A stretch of DNA of 64,000 nucleotides from CAZVBV01 sp964578905. GTDB taxonomy: Bacteria; Patescibacteriota; Gracilibacteria; UBA4473. The translations under genes and the position numbers were made by a program. The notes beneath the pieces are model-generated. The model worked only from the letters and a program-made list of their open reading frames with translations. It was not told the DNA's origin and searched no databases. The stretch is from contig CAZOER010000002.1 in assembly GCA_964578905.1 (NCBI GenBank), positions 16,263-80,262 on the forward strand, written 5' to 3'. Below, one piece after another: positions 7,822-16,565 of this stretch. Position 1 is the first letter of the stretch; every line of letters begins with the position of its first letter.

Positions 7822-8682
7822 ATGTCAAAGAATTGGATTTACTGGCGAGTCGGACACATCTTTATAGATGTTATTGGAGTATACGGTGCATTTCTATTGG
7901 CGTATTTTATTCGTGTAGGATGGATCTTTTCGACAGACCTTCCCATTGCACTCTTTGCAGCTTTATCAGGAGGGGCGACAATTGTTTGGATAGGATTTCT
8001 TATCTTTTCAAAGTACTACCGGATACCGCCTCGATCAGGAGGACGAAAATGTTTTGATTTCTTTTTATCGATTTTCGGTGGTGCACTCGCCGTCGGAATG
8101 TTAATCGTGACATACTTCTTTCCACGGGAGATTCTTTTCTCTCGACTCATTGGAGTCTACATCTTCTTCTTTGGAATTATCTGGTTGGCGATTACGCAAT
8201 GGATATTTCGATCTTTTCTCGCATGGGCAAAGAAGAAAGAGCAGAATATTTATCGTACGCTTATCGTGGGAGCCAATCGGGTATCCGAGAAACTCATTCA
8301 CGCTATCGAAACAAACCTCTACGCGCCCTACAAGATTGTCGGAGTGATTGATCCGTATGGAATGGCAAAGCACATTAAAGGAGCAGAAATACTTGGGAAG
8401 CTCGACAAACTAGAATCGGTGTGTGAGGAGCAGGGGATTACCGCGCTCATTCAATGTGATGGATTCGAACACACGTTAAATCTCATCAGCTTCTGTGACG
8501 AAAATAATATTAAGTTTCAATTCGATCCAGCGCTTCGAGGAATCTTTGAAGACAACCTTCGGATTCGAGAAGTGGCAGGCGTCACCATGATTTCTTTTGT
8601 GCAACGAGATTTCTCAGGACGCAAAAAAGTTACCTTTCGATTGATAGACTGGATACTTCAGCAAGTCTTTGACGTGGACTGA
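7822..8682 (+). pseudogene. N-terminal part of a polyprenyl-phosphate sugar transferase (WcaJ type), catalytic domain missing
   Basis: 286 residues. Four to five membrane segments (about residues 10-110) precede a Rossmann-like CoA-binding-type domain (RTLIVGANRVSEKLIHAIE ... KIVGVIDP ... ALIQC) and the start of the linker to the sugar transferase domain (REVAGVTMISFVQRDF ... RLIDWIL). In WcaJ/WbaP-type proteins the catalytic bacterial sugar transferase domain follows and the whole protein is about 450-480 residues; here the frame ends at TGA 8680-8682. That stop spans the first bases of a dispersed repeat (8681-8703), after which gyrB begins on the other strand. The downstream part appears to have been lost by deletion or rearrangement at a repeat. 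The protein could still be made but should not transfer sugar phosphate. Confidence 0.75.
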
Positions 8683-8703
8683 TCCCCGACAAGCGAGGAT
8701 GAC
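8681..8703. repeat. Dispersed repeat at the truncation point of the sugar-transferase gene
   Basis: GATCCCCGACAAGCGAGGAT followed by GAC, of the same 'GATCC-arms-ATGAC' family as the copies at 29506 and 60858. The TGA that truncates the upstream gene is formed at its junction. Confidence 0.5.
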
Positions 8704-8722
8704 GTTAATAGGAAAAGATATT

Positions 8723-10621
8723 TTAAATATCCAAATCTTTCACCTCCGCAGCGTGTGTCTGGATGAATTTTCGACGTGGGAGTACTTCGCTTCCCATGAG
8801 AACTTTGAACAGGTGATCCGCTCGTTCTGCGTCATCAACCGTTACTTGTACGAGTGTTCGCGTTTCAGGGTTCATGGTTGTTTCCCAGAGCTGATCAGGG
8901 TTCATTTCTCCCAAACCTTTATATCGTTGAATGCTTTCTCCTTTCACATCGTGTTCTTTTACGAGTGCGTCTTTCTCCTCATCGGTCATGGCGTACCATG
9001 CTTGTTTTCCTTTTTGGAGTTTGTAGAGAGGCGGTTGCGCGATAAAGATATTTCCTCGTGTTACCAGCGGTTTAAAGTGTCGGTAAAAGAGAGTGAGAAG
9101 AAGCGTTCGAATATGCGCCCCATCGACATCGGCATCGGTCATGATAACTACTTTTTTGTATCGAAGTTTTTCGTGAGCAAAGGTATCTCCGATGGCTGTT
9201 CCCAACGCAATCACTAAACTTTTGATTTCTGTATTGGAGAGCATCCGATCAAGTCGAGATTCCTCAGTATTAAGGATCTTTCCTCGCAGTGGCAAAATCG
9301 CTTGTGTGTGTCGGTCTCGTCCTTGCTTGGCAGAACCTCCCGCAGAATCTCCCTCAACAATGAATATTTCAGAAGCTTCAGGATCTTTTGAAGAACAGTC
9401 CGCCAATTTCCCTGGTAAGTTGAGTCCATCCAAAGCTCCTTTTCGGATCACAGTGTCTCGAGCTGCTCGGGCAGCCAATCGAGCTCGTGTCGCAAGGGCA
9501 CATTTGTTCGTAATAATCTTTGCATCGTTTGGATTCTCAGAAAGAAACTCAGTGAATTTATCAGAGAAGACTTTATCAACAGCACTTCGAACGTTTGAGT
9601 TTCCAAGTTTTGATTTCGTTTGTCCCTCAAATTGTGGTTCGGGAACTTTTACAGAAATAATCGCCGTGATTCCTTCTCGCACATCTTCACTCGTGAAGTT
9701 CGGTTCTTTTTCTTTCAAGAGTCCATTATCTCGGCAGTATTTATTCAATGTCCGCGTAAGAGCCGTATTAAACCCTGTGAGGTGCGTTCCACCTTCAGTC
9801 GTCTGAATGTTGTTCGCAAAGGTGAAAATCGTTTCACGGAACTCCTGTGTGTATTGCAGAGCTACTTCCACAGCGATGTTGTCACTCTCTTCATCAAGCA
9901 TAACAACGGGTCCAAGACTCTCTTTATCTTCGTTTAAATGATGCACAAAGGAAGCAATTCCTCCTTCGAAATAGAACTGACAAGCATTTACTCGGTCTTC
10001 TCTGTCATCATAAAGAGAGATAGTAATTCCTTTTGTTAGATACGCCTGTTGTCGGATACGTTTTTGGATTATTGGAAAATCAAACTCAATGGTTTCAAAA
10101 ATCTTTGGATCTGGCCAAAACTGAACGAGTGTTCCTTGTGTTGTCGAATCTCCAATTTTTTTCAAAGGTTCTGCTGGTGCTCCACTTTCAAAAGCGACAA
10201 AGTGCTTCCCTCCGTCTCGATCAACCGTTACCTCGGTTCGTACAGAAAGCGCATTCACCACACTCACACCCACACCGTGAAGACCTCCTGAGACCTTATA
10301 TCCAGTTCCTCCAAACTTTCCTCCAGCATGGAGAACCGTAAGCACAGTTTCCACAGCAGAGATTCCGGTTTGTTCGTGTTTTTCTACTGGAATTCCTCGT
10401 CCATCGTCAAAAACAGACATGGATCCATCTTTTTCGATACGGACATTAATGTTTTTACAAAAGCCTGCCATCGCTTCATCGATTGCATTGTCGATTACCT
10501 CCCAAATAAGATGGTGAAGTCCTCGTTCATCCGTCGAACCGATGTACATTCCGGGTCGTTTTCGTACCGGATCGAGACCTTCTAAAACCTGGATGTCTTT
10601 TGCACTGTAATCTTTTGTCAT
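8723..10621 (-). CDS. gyrB: DNA gyrase subunit B
   Basis: 632 residues. The ATPase subunit of gyrase, which introduces negative supercoils with GyrA (not in window). Order of motifs: EGLDPVRKRPGMYIGS, VIDNAIDEA and DDGRGIPV (GHKL ATP site), GGLHGVG, then the TOPRIM motifs IFIVEGDSAGGSAKQGRDR, LPLRGKILN and MTDADVDGAHIRTLLLTLF, and QRYKGLGEMNPDQLWETTM, which favours GyrB over ParE. There is no large insertion, and the length is typical. The start at 10621 (MTKDYSAKD) is chosen because the upstream ATG at 10651 lies two bases from the TATAAT box. It is divergent from ybaB; the two promoters are about 50 bp apart. Confidence 0.97.
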   Translation of the reverse strand: MTKDYSAKDIQVLEGLDPVRKRPGMYIGSTDERGLHHLIWEVIDNAIDEAMAGFCKNINVRIEKDGSMSVFDDGRGIPVEKHEQTGISAVETVLTVLHAGGKFGGTGYKVSGGLHGVGVSVVNALSVRTEVTVDRDGGKHFVAFESGAPAEPLKKIGDSTTQGTLVQFWPDPKIFETIEFDFPIIQKRIRQQAYLTKGITISLYDDREDRVNACQFYFEGGIASFVHHLNEDKESLGPVVMLDEESDNIAVEVALQYTQEFRETIFTFANNIQTTEGGTHLTGFNTALTRTLNKYCRDNGLLKEKEPNFTSEDVREGITAIISVKVPEPQFEGQTKSKLGNSNVRSAVDKVFSDKFTEFLSENPNDAKIITNKCALATRARLAARAARDTVIRKGALDGLNLPGKLADCSSKDPEASEIFIVEGDSAGGSAKQGRDRHTQAILPLRGKILNTEESRLDRMLSNTEIKSLVIALGTAIGDTFAHEKLRYKKVVIMTDADVDGAHIRTLLLTLFYRHFKPLVTRGNIFIAQPPLYKLQKGKQAWYAMTDEEKDALVKEHDVKGESIQRYKGLGEMNPDQLWETTMNPETRTLVQVTVDDAERADHLFKVLMGSEVLPRRKFIQTHAAEVKDLDI

Positions 10622-10653
10622 TGTGTAAAAAAGTGTATGAATAAATCCCATAA

Positions 10654-10682
10654 ATTATAGGGCGTGAGGCACCTGGAAGCAA
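10654..10682 (-). promoter_or_regulatory. gyrB promoter
   Basis: Minus strand TTGCTT (10682-10677), 17 bp, TATAAT (10659-10654). The leader is about 26 nt with no Shine-Dalgarno site. Confidence 0.75.
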
Positions 10683-10733
10683 AAGAAAATAAGTGATTTC
10701 GTGTGGGAAAGTTTCGAATAAATGCAAACGATT

Positions 10734-10761
10734 TTGACCCTTTTTTAAGAACCCCTATAAT
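10734..10761 (+). promoter_or_regulatory. ybaB-mltG promoter
   Basis: TTGACC (10734-10739), 16 bp, TATAAT (10756-10761), 22 bases before the ATG at 10784. Confidence 0.75.
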
Positions 10762-10783
10762 CCCCTCACTTAACTTTTTAAAA

Positions 10784-11083
10784 ATGGGAATGTTCGGACA
10801 AATGGGCGACATGTACAAGCTTCAAAAAGAAGCAAAGAAGATCAAAAAGGAACTGGCACAAATACACGTTTCTGCCGAAGCGAGTGGTGTGAAAATCGTA
10901 GTGAACGGAGAACAACAACTTCTTTCTATTGAATTTATCGACGAATCAATTGTGCAAGACACAAAGAAACTCGAAAAAGCGATTGTAGAAGCCATGAATC
11001 GAGCGATGAAGAAAGCACAAGAAGTAGCAGCAGAAAAAATGAAACCTCTCATGGGAGGACTTGGAATGGGAGGACAACAATAA
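10784..11083 (+). CDS. Nucleoid-associated protein, YbaB/EbfC family
   Basis: 99 residues. Small DNA-binding dimer that coats or bends DNA; in many bacteria it is encoded beside dnaX and recR, but here it is beside gyrB. Features: a Gly/Met-rich N terminus (MGMFGQMGDMYKLQKEAKKI), the central beta sheet with VVNGEQQLLSIEFID, a helix with KKLEKAIVEAMNRAMKKAQEVAAEKM and a Gly-rich tail (LMGGLGMGGQQ). These are all family characteristics. The start at 10784 follows from the promoter at 10734-10761, whose -10 box lies inside a longer upstream reading. mltG begins 3 nt after the stop, so the two form an operon. Confidence 0.9.
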   Translation: MGMFGQMGDMYKLQKEAKKIKKELAQIHVSAEASGVKIVVNGEQQLLSIEFIDESIVQDTKKLEKAIVEAMNRAMKKAQEVAAEKMKPLMGGLGMGGQQ

Positions 11084-11086
11084 ACT

Positions 11087-12055
11087 ATGAAAAAATTTAT
11101 CCTTCTCGTATTGGTATTTATAGGACTCTATTTTGCTGGGCGAATGTTGCTCGTGTGGAGTAGACCCAATTCAGACAGCACGGATCGTGTATCCATTGAG
11201 ATTGTAAAAGGCTCAACGCTTTCAGCAATTTCAGAAAAACTAGAAGAAAAGGAACTCATCCGCGATGCATTTGTGTTTCGGTTTTATTCTCGATTAAATC
11301 GACTTACGACAAAGTATCAGGCAGGGGAGTTTGTGATTCAAAAAAATCTCACCTTCAAAGAAATAGCAGACGTACTGCAACACGGGAAGAGCTCAGAGAT
11401 TAGAATCACCATTCCAGAAGGTTCAACGATTGCGCAGATTGATGATATTTTGGCAAAGAAAAGTCTGCTCGAAGCAGGGGATTTAATAGAGTGTGCGAAT
11501 TTTTGTAATTTTACGTTTGAAATAGATTCGCTTGAGGGACACTTGTTTCCGTCGACTTATTTTGTGAATCCAAAGACATTTACAACGAAGCTCTTTGTTT
11601 CCCGTTTATACAATACCTTTCAGCAACAAATATCACCAATCCGGCAAGGTATTGCTCAGTCTGGACGGACGCTCAATGAAATCGTCATCATGGCTTCCAT
11701 GATCGAACGAGAGACAAGGCTTGAATCAGAGATGGCACCAGTCGCAGGAGTGCTCTGGAAACGTCTTGATGAGCGTATTCACCTTGGAGTGGATGCTACG
11801 ACCCGATACGAGTTAAATGAGTGGAAACGACCGCTCTACACGGAAGACTTTGAAAAAACAACGCCCTACAACACACGAAGAAATTACGGATTGCCACCGA
11901 CAGCGATTTCCAATCCTGGACTCCCAGCGATCAAAGCAGCCGTTTTCCCAGAGGAAACACCTTATTACTACTACCTTCATGATAGGAAGGGGCAGATTCA
12001 TTTCGCAGAAGACTTAGACGGTCACGTGCGAAACAAACAGATATATTTGAATTAA
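11087..12055 (+). CDS. mltG: Endolytic murein transglycosylase MltG
   Basis: 322 residues. MltG is an inner-membrane lytic transglycosylase that cuts nascent glycan strands and is thought to set strand length. One N-terminal membrane anchor (about residues 2-22) is followed by a LysM-like region (VSIEIVKGSTLSAISEKL) and the YceG catalytic domain: EGHLFPSTYFVNP, ASMIERETR with the catalytic Glu at about residue 207, YNTRRNYGLPPTAISNPGLPAIKAA and YYYYLHDRKGQIHFA. All key motifs are present and the length is typical. It shares an operon with ybaB. It indicates a peptidoglycan-containing wall, consistent with the M23 peptidase at the left edge. Confidence 0.95.
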   Translation: MKKFILLVLVFIGLYFAGRMLLVWSRPNSDSTDRVSIEIVKGSTLSAISEKLEEKELIRDAFVFRFYSRLNRLTTKYQAGEFVIQKNLTFKEIADVLQHGKSSEIRITIPEGSTIAQIDDILAKKSLLEAGDLIECANFCNFTFEIDSLEGHLFPSTYFVNPKTFTTKLFVSRLYNTFQQQISPIRQGIAQSGRTLNEIVIMASMIERETRLESEMAPVAGVLWKRLDERIHLGVDATTRYELNEWKRPLYTEDFEKTTPYNTRRNYGLPPTAISNPGLPAIKAAVFPEETPYYYYLHDRKGQIHFAEDLDGHVRNKQIYLN

Positions 12056-12065
12056 ATTCTATTTT

Positions 12066-12094
12066 GTCACCCTGAACTTGTTTCAGGGTCAAGC
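12066..12094. repeat. Dispersed palindromic repeat (GTCACCCTGAA type)
   Basis: GTCACCCTGAACTTGTTTCA followed by GGGTC. Inverted arms CCCTGAA/TTCAGGG. It is near-identical to the copy at 57256. Confidence 0.65.
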
Positions 12095-12146
12095 GTCCCG
12101 AAGTTATTACCTGTTTGAGCGTAGCGAGTGCAGAAACTTAAAGTCT

Positions 12147-12221
12147 GACTCTGAAATAAATTCAGAGTGACAATAAAGGAAGAGGATTATTAAATTCAGG
12201 ATCAAGCCCGGAATGACAAAA
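12147..12221. repeat. Two further palindromic repeat copies
   Basis: GACTCTGAAATAAATTCAGA followed by GTGACAA (12147-12173), and a decayed copy ATTCAGGATCAAGCCCGGAA followed by TGACAAAA (12194-12221). Together with 12066 they fill most of the gap between mltG and the next gene. Confidence 0.55.
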
Positions 12222-12267
12222 GAGGGGCATTGCCAAAACAGCCATTTTCTGCAATCCTGTCGATGCA

Positions 12268-13107
12268 ATGAAGACTCTTCTTGTTGGAAATTTCGGAGCA
12301 AAAAATATTGGTGATGAACTTATCCTTGCATCAGCGATTGATCGCTACCCAGAAGTAATTGTATCAACGGCTGATGGAGAGTATTCACAGTGCTTTTTGG
12401 AAAAAGAATTCCAGGCAGTCAAACCGTTCCCAACGGGAATAAAGAGTGTCATTCGTTTTGTCTTTAATAGAAATAAAACACTGTGGTCGTATCGAAAAAA
12501 TATTGATCATATTGTGCTCCCGGGTGGGGGACTCTTTGCGATTCGAAACAAAGCGTGGTGGATATGGGGACTGACGATTCTTGGTTTACGAAAAATGTTT
12601 CCTACGGCGAGAATCGAATTGCAATCACAAGGAATTGATCGTCCAAAGAATTGGTTTCAATCATTTTTCTTGCGAGAAGTATTAAAAAATGTGCATTCGA
12701 TTTCTGTTCGAGATCAAGCAAGTGCGGATGTCCTTCGTTCTTTCAATACAGAAGCTCCAGTGGTGGGAGATGCAGTAGAGATGTGGTTAGAGAACCATAT
12801 TGTCCATGAAAAAGAAAGCACAAAAACGATCCTTAACGCACGAGCACCGTGGACAGAAAAATGGCCCAAGGCAGATCTTTTTATTGCAATGGAAGAAGGG
12901 GATCGCCAATTTGCTCCAGAAGGAATGACAGCGATTCACCCTTCGACAATGAAGGAGGCGCTGGCAATCTTTGCATCGACGAAAAAAGCGATTGGGCAGA
13001 GACTTCATTTTCTCATTCTTGCTCATGCTTGTGGCGCGGAAGTCAAAACTCTTGGAAAGCCCTACGCAGAGAAAGTAGAAGCGTGGTGTAAGGAGAAGGG
13101 GATTTAG
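12268..13107 (+). CDS. Polysaccharide pyruvyl transferase family protein (CsaB-like)
   Basis: 279 residues. The family adds ketal pyruvate from phosphoenolpyruvate to a sugar of a surface polysaccharide; CsaB does this to the cell-wall polymer that anchors S-layer proteins. Evidence: VGNFGAKNIGDELIL at the N terminus (family G-x-G-N-x-GDE-x-IL), IVLPGGGLFAI, the QSQGI segment, SISVRDQASADVL, GDAVEMW and IGQRLHFLILAHACG (family R-LH-x-LI motif). The length is somewhat short for the family (usually about 300-380). No csaA or S-layer homology protein is next to it, but the 3770-aa surface protein at 37635 makes a cell-wall anchoring role worth considering. The acceptor sugar cannot be read from sequence. 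Confidence 0.8.
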   Translation: MKTLLVGNFGAKNIGDELILASAIDRYPEVIVSTADGEYSQCFLEKEFQAVKPFPTGIKSVIRFVFNRNKTLWSYRKNIDHIVLPGGGLFAIRNKAWWIWGLTILGLRKMFPTARIELQSQGIDRPKNWFQSFFLREVLKNVHSISVRDQASADVLRSFNTEAPVVGDAVEMWLENHIVHEKESTKTILNARAPWTEKWPKADLFIAMEEGDRQFAPEGMTAIHPSTMKEALAIFASTKKAIGQRLHFLILAHACGAEVKTLGKPYAEKVEAWCKEKGI

Positions 13108-13241
13108 GCGGACAATGGGGAACTCTTCCATTCTCCCTCGCTTCGCTCAGTCCGAGGTCGAGAACGCCACAATATTCGTTTTACTCCTTTGTGGACGTGA
13201 ACCCACTTCTTAAAGGATTAAATCCTAATATCGTTCTTATT

Positions 13242-13271
13242 GAAAAAAAGCTCGAGACAAGCTCAAACTTT
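13242..13271 (-). terminator. Terminator of tRNA-His
   Basis: On the minus strand AAAGTTTGAG pairs with CTCGAGCTTT (10 bp with G-U pairs, 5-base loop) and is followed by a T run. Confidence 0.6.
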
Positions 13272-13278
13272 CTTTCAA

Positions 13279-13354
13279 TGGGGCGGACGATGGGGATTGA
13301 ACCCACGACCATCGGTACCACAAACCGATGCTCTACCACTGAGCTACGTCCGCC
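13279..13354 (-). tRNA. tRNA-His (anticodon GTG), CCA encoded
   Basis: The minus strand gives a full cloverleaf: 8-bp acceptor GGCGGACG/CGTCCGCC, which includes the extra G-1 paired with C73 typical of tRNA-His; D arm GCTC-AGTGGTA-GAGC; anticodon arm TCGGT-TTGTGGT-ACCGA with anticodon GTG; T arm GTGGG-TTCAATC-CCCAT. The mature part is 13282-13354, and TGG at 13279-13281 encodes the 3' CCA. The adjacent hairpin at 13242-13271 looks like its terminator. No other tRNA was found in the window. Confidence 0.95.
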
Positions 13355-13415
13355 GTAGCGAGAGGGACAGTACTTTTTTTCTGGAAAAAATCAAATTTTC
13401 TGCAACAATCCGAGC

Positions 13416-14558
13416 GTGAAAAAACTTAAAATCGGAATAGACGCACGGATGTTCTCAGATTCTTTTACGGGAATCGGACGATATAATTTTGAATTAACGA
13501 AACGATTCTTTTCTCACGAAGATATCGAGTGGGTGATCTTTATGAATGAGCCAGAATATTCGAAATATAATTTCCCTTCTCACGTGAAAAAGGTTCTTGT
13601 GAAGGCGCCTCATTATTCTTTCGCAGAGCAGGTGAAATTTTTGAAGATATTAAATAAAGAAAAATGTGACCTCGTTCACTTTACGCATTTCAATGCCCCA
13701 TTGTTGTATCGAGGGAAATTTATAACAACGATTCATGACACGACTATTTCCTTTTACCCAGGGAAGAAAATGAACTCTTGGTGGAGAAAGCTGGCGTATA
13801 ATTTCGTTATTAAACACGCGATTGGAAAAGCGAAACAAATCATCACGGTTTCAGAAAACACGAAGAAGGATGTCGAAAAACTTTTCAGCACTCCGTCTTC
13901 AAAAACACAAACAGTATGGAATGGAATCGGGGAAGAGTTTCACGTGGTGTCTGATATTGAAAAACAAACAGTGAAACAAAAATTAGAAATAGAATCACCG
14001 TTCATGCTCTACACGGGGAACTGGCGTGAGCACAAGAACCTCGTACGGTTGCTTCAGGCTTTCAAACTGATTCTCGAGAAATCATCAAAACCGGATGGAC
14101 CCGCTTCTTTAAAAGATCTGCAATTGGTGATTACAGGGAAACCAGACCCATACTATCCAGAGGTGACAGAAACAATCGATCAGTTGGGATTGAAGGATTC
14201 GGTTAAACTGGTTGGACTGGTTGGACAAGAGGATTTGATTCGTCTCTATGGAGCGGCAGAAATATATGTATTCCCAAGTTTATACGAAGGGTTTGGACTT
14301 CCTCCGCTCGAAGCAATGCAGTGCGAAACACCAGTGGTGGCATCTCGTATTTCAGCAATTCCAGAAGTGTGCGGTGATGCGGTTCAATACTTCAATCCTC
14401 AGGATATTGAAGACATGTCCACTCAAATTTTAAAACTCCTTTTACACGACGATGTGAAGGCAGACCTTATTGGGAAAGGAAAAAAGCAAATCGAAAAATT
14501 CTCATGGGACAGGGCGGCAAACGAAACTTTGAAAATCTATCAGAGCGTTTTAGAATGA
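13416..14558 (+). CDS. Glycosyltransferase family 4 (GT-B fold)
   Basis: 380 residues, GTG start. It transfers a sugar from a nucleotide-sugar donor to an acceptor, probably in envelope glycan synthesis at the cytoplasmic face. The N-terminal Rossmann domain begins KIGIDARMFSDSFTGIGRYN (family GIG-x-Y motif), with DLVHFTHFNAPL and TTIHDTT. The C-terminal domain has LYTGNWREHKNL, LVITGKPDPYY, VKLVGLVGQEDLIRLYGAAE and PSLYEGFGLPPLEAM, the E-x7-E donor-binding motif of GT4 enzymes. The GTG lies 62 nt after the 5' end of the divergent tRNA-His. The next gene starts 4 nt after the stop, so it likely heads the unit containing the three exported proteins that follow. Confidence 0.9.
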   Translation: MKKLKIGIDARMFSDSFTGIGRYNFELTKRFFSHEDIEWVIFMNEPEYSKYNFPSHVKKVLVKAPHYSFAEQVKFLKILNKEKCDLVHFTHFNAPLLYRGKFITTIHDTTISFYPGKKMNSWWRKLAYNFVIKHAIGKAKQIITVSENTKKDVEKLFSTPSSKTQTVWNGIGEEFHVVSDIEKQTVKQKLEIESPFMLYTGNWREHKNLVRLLQAFKLILEKSSKPDGPASLKDLQLVITGKPDPYYPEVTETIDQLGLKDSVKLVGLVGQEDLIRLYGAAEIYVFPSLYEGFGLPPLEAMQCETPVVASRISAIPEVCGDAVQYFNPQDIEDMSTQILKLLLHDDVKADLIGKGKKQIEKFSWDRAANETLKIYQSVLE

Positions 14559-14562
14559 ATCC

Positions 14563-15420
14563 GTGCGTAAATTCTGTTTGTTTCTCGCGTTTCTAAGCCT
14601 TTCTTTCTCGATTGGAGGGATTGCTTTTGCGAAACTCGATCCAAAATTCCGAAAAGAATTTCCAGAATTCGTTGAGAATCTTTGTGCTTCAACCGTTGAG
14701 TATGATCTCGGAGAACTTGATTCCACAAAACGAGCAGAAGAGAGAGAAGGAGAATTCCGGAAACACAAAAATGAATACGATAACACGGTTAACTGTCTTT
14801 TTAATCGGGCTATTGTTAAAAGAATTACCAGTACAAATAGGGAAGTGGAGGAGTTTTTTGGAAGAAAAATTACGCATCCAGATTTTGAATTTAAGGAGTT
14901 CGAAGAAGAAGAAAAATTTTGCAATAAGAACCTTCTTCGAAAAACAATTCAAAAACAACAACGAATCCGTGAGAAGAATAAGAATCTTGCTACTGGAAAG
15001 TTTGAACCAGTAACAATGTGTATGGCAGATGAATTTGAAGGAGGAAAAGATGTATATTCCTCTTGTCGAATATCGGAGATGATGCTTTCAGAGCTCTGTG
15101 GATATCAGAATTACCTCTTGGCAAAAAGAGAAGACGATCACACTCTTTTGGGAGATACAAAAGGAAGAACACTAATGGAGATTGAAGCAGAATCAAATGA
15201 GATAAAAGATTATCTTGATATTGAACAGATTCGATCAAGAAAAGCGATGCACAATGCGATTTTGTTTTATCAGCAATTTGAACAGAACTATCGACGACAT
15301 GCGTGGCTCATTGGTATTCAAGAAGGACTGAGAGATGTTGGAAAACGGTTGTCATTTTTTCACGATAAAATTTTTAACACATTTCCTACTAAATTTATTG
15401 ATCACGAGAAACTTCAATGA
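14563..15420 (+). CDS. Exported protein of unknown function (first of three coupled genes)
   Basis: 285 residues from a GTG start four bases after the glycosyltransferase stop. Signal peptide MRKFCLFLAFLSLSFSIGGI, then AFA cleavage at about residue 23. The mature protein is highly charged and helix-prone, with six Cys (for example FVENLCAS, NCLF, KFCNKN, TMCMADE, SSCRIS, ELCGYQ), suggesting disulphides. The last coding bases ...CAATGA overlap the start of the next gene (ATGA), so translation is coupled. Not recognised; no enzymatic motif seen. Confidence 0.75.
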   Translation: MRKFCLFLAFLSLSFSIGGIAFAKLDPKFRKEFPEFVENLCASTVEYDLGELDSTKRAEEREGEFRKHKNEYDNTVNCLFNRAIVKRITSTNREVEEFFGRKITHPDFEFKEFEEEEKFCNKNLLRKTIQKQQRIREKNKNLATGKFEPVTMCMADEFEGGKDVYSSCRISEMMLSELCGYQNYLLAKREDDHTLLGDTKGRTLMEIEAESNEIKDYLDIEQIRSRKAMHNAILFYQQFEQNYRRHAWLIGIQEGLRDVGKRLSFFHDKIFNTFPTKFIDHEKLQ

Positions 15421-16565
15421 TAAAGAGAATATTTGTAATTGCATTAATTTTTGTGTCTACCACAGTGATGGCAGAAACGAAACCATACCCAGATCGTTGG
15501 GAGCAATTTGAAACACTTGAAGATTTAAAAGATGTCTATTGGGATATTTACAACGATACAAATTACGAAGATGAAGCAGAAGTTTTAGAACGACTTAAAT
15601 GGCATGAGTTTGCTTTTACAGAAGAAGAAATGGATCAGTATCGAAAACTGAATGCGCCAGAAGTGAGTGCAGAGAAGAGTTATAAATTATCGGATCAATT
15701 AAAAACCTCAGATATTCTTCAGCAATATGCAGCCTATGAAAAAAAACTCCTCCGTTTGGAGAACGATATAGATTTGCGAAATTGGACGGAAACAGTGTTT
15801 GTGAACGACTCACTTGAAGATTCTCCATTTGATATAATGGAAGATTTGCATGCGATCGAAGAGGTGCTCTTTGGGAAAAAATTTGAAGAACAAAAATTCG
15901 AGTCACCTTTATTTATCAAATATGACGAGGAACAAAAAATACTTCTTCCCGATAGTGAGGACTGGCAGGATGGACGAGAAGAAGCACTTCAAAGTATGCT
16001 GAAAAATAGAAAATACAAAGACAGAGATATTTCGCTTACTGGAATGTTTGCAGGACTCAAAAAGCCAATGGACGATTTATTATCGCACTCCCTTGTTCGC
16101 GGACAGCCTGGAAAAAAATGGATGGAACAAGGAACTCCAAAAACGACATCAGGTGATACATATGGAGCAGATGTTATAGGATATGATCCGCCATCTGACG
16201 ATGCTGCAGCACCAGAATCAGAAACAGTTTTGATAGCACGCCCTTGGGATGAGCAATCGGGAACGGCAAAGCAAGAGCTCACAGCAATGTCGGAGTTGGC
16301 TCGGTACAGTAATAGAAATATGGGACAACTTATTTCAAATGTAGTTCAAAAAACAGAAGGGAAAAATATAAATGCTGAGGAGCTGTTAAAAAGTCAGCTT
16401 GTCGATTGGCAGAATGGTATGGAGTTTCGAGAGAAAAAAAGATATCACGAAACCATAAAAACAAGATTGAGTTTCTGGAATCAGAATATCGAAGCAATGC
16501 TTGAAGGATTTATTTCGATTCGGAGGATTTTGGATGCGTTCTTAAAAGAAAAGATAGAATCATGA
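15417..16565 (+). CDS. Exported acidic protein of unknown function (second of three coupled genes)
   Basis: 382 residues. Signal peptide MIKRIFVIALIFVSTTVMAE with probable cleavage after VMA. The mature part is acidic, rich in Glu, Asp and Trp, predicted mainly helical, with a low-complexity hinge about residues 240-265 (TSGDTYGADVIGYDPPSDDAAAPE). No Cys in the mature protein, unlike its upstream partner. The start overlaps the previous stop by ATGA at 15417-15420, and the end overlaps the next start in the same way at 16562-16565. No recognised domain. The conserved overlaps suggest the three products are needed together. Confidence 0.75.
   Translation: MIKRIFVIALIFVSTTVMAETKPYPDRWEQFETLEDLKDVYWDIYNDTNYEDEAEVLERLKWHEFAFTEEEMDQYRKLNAPEVSAEKSYKLSDQLKTSDILQQYAAYEKKLLRLENDIDLRNWTETVFVNDSLEDSPFDIMEDLHAIEEVLFGKKFEEQKFESPLFIKYDEEQKILLPDSEDWQDGREEALQSMLKNRKYKDRDISLTGMFAGLKKPMDDLLSHSLVRGQPGKKWMEQGTPKTTSGDTYGADVIGYDPPSDDAAAPESETVLIARPWDEQSGTAKQELTAMSELARYSNRNMGQLISNVVQKTEGKNINAEELLKSQLVDWQNGMEFREKKRYHETIKTRLSFWNQNIEAMLEGFISIRRILDAFLKEKIES

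Noticed and set aside
8669..9217. 182-codon open frame on the + strand
   Set aside because: It lies antisense to gyrB, whose TOPRIM motifs prove the minus-strand frame; composition is that of a shadow.
10622..10651. Upstream ATG start for gyrB
   Set aside because: It lies two bases after the TATAAT box, upstream of where transcription should begin.
13190..13240. Possible second tRNA or tRNA remnant (GTGGACGTGAACCCACTTCT)
   Set aside because: No complete cloverleaf can be drawn; only a short hairpin.
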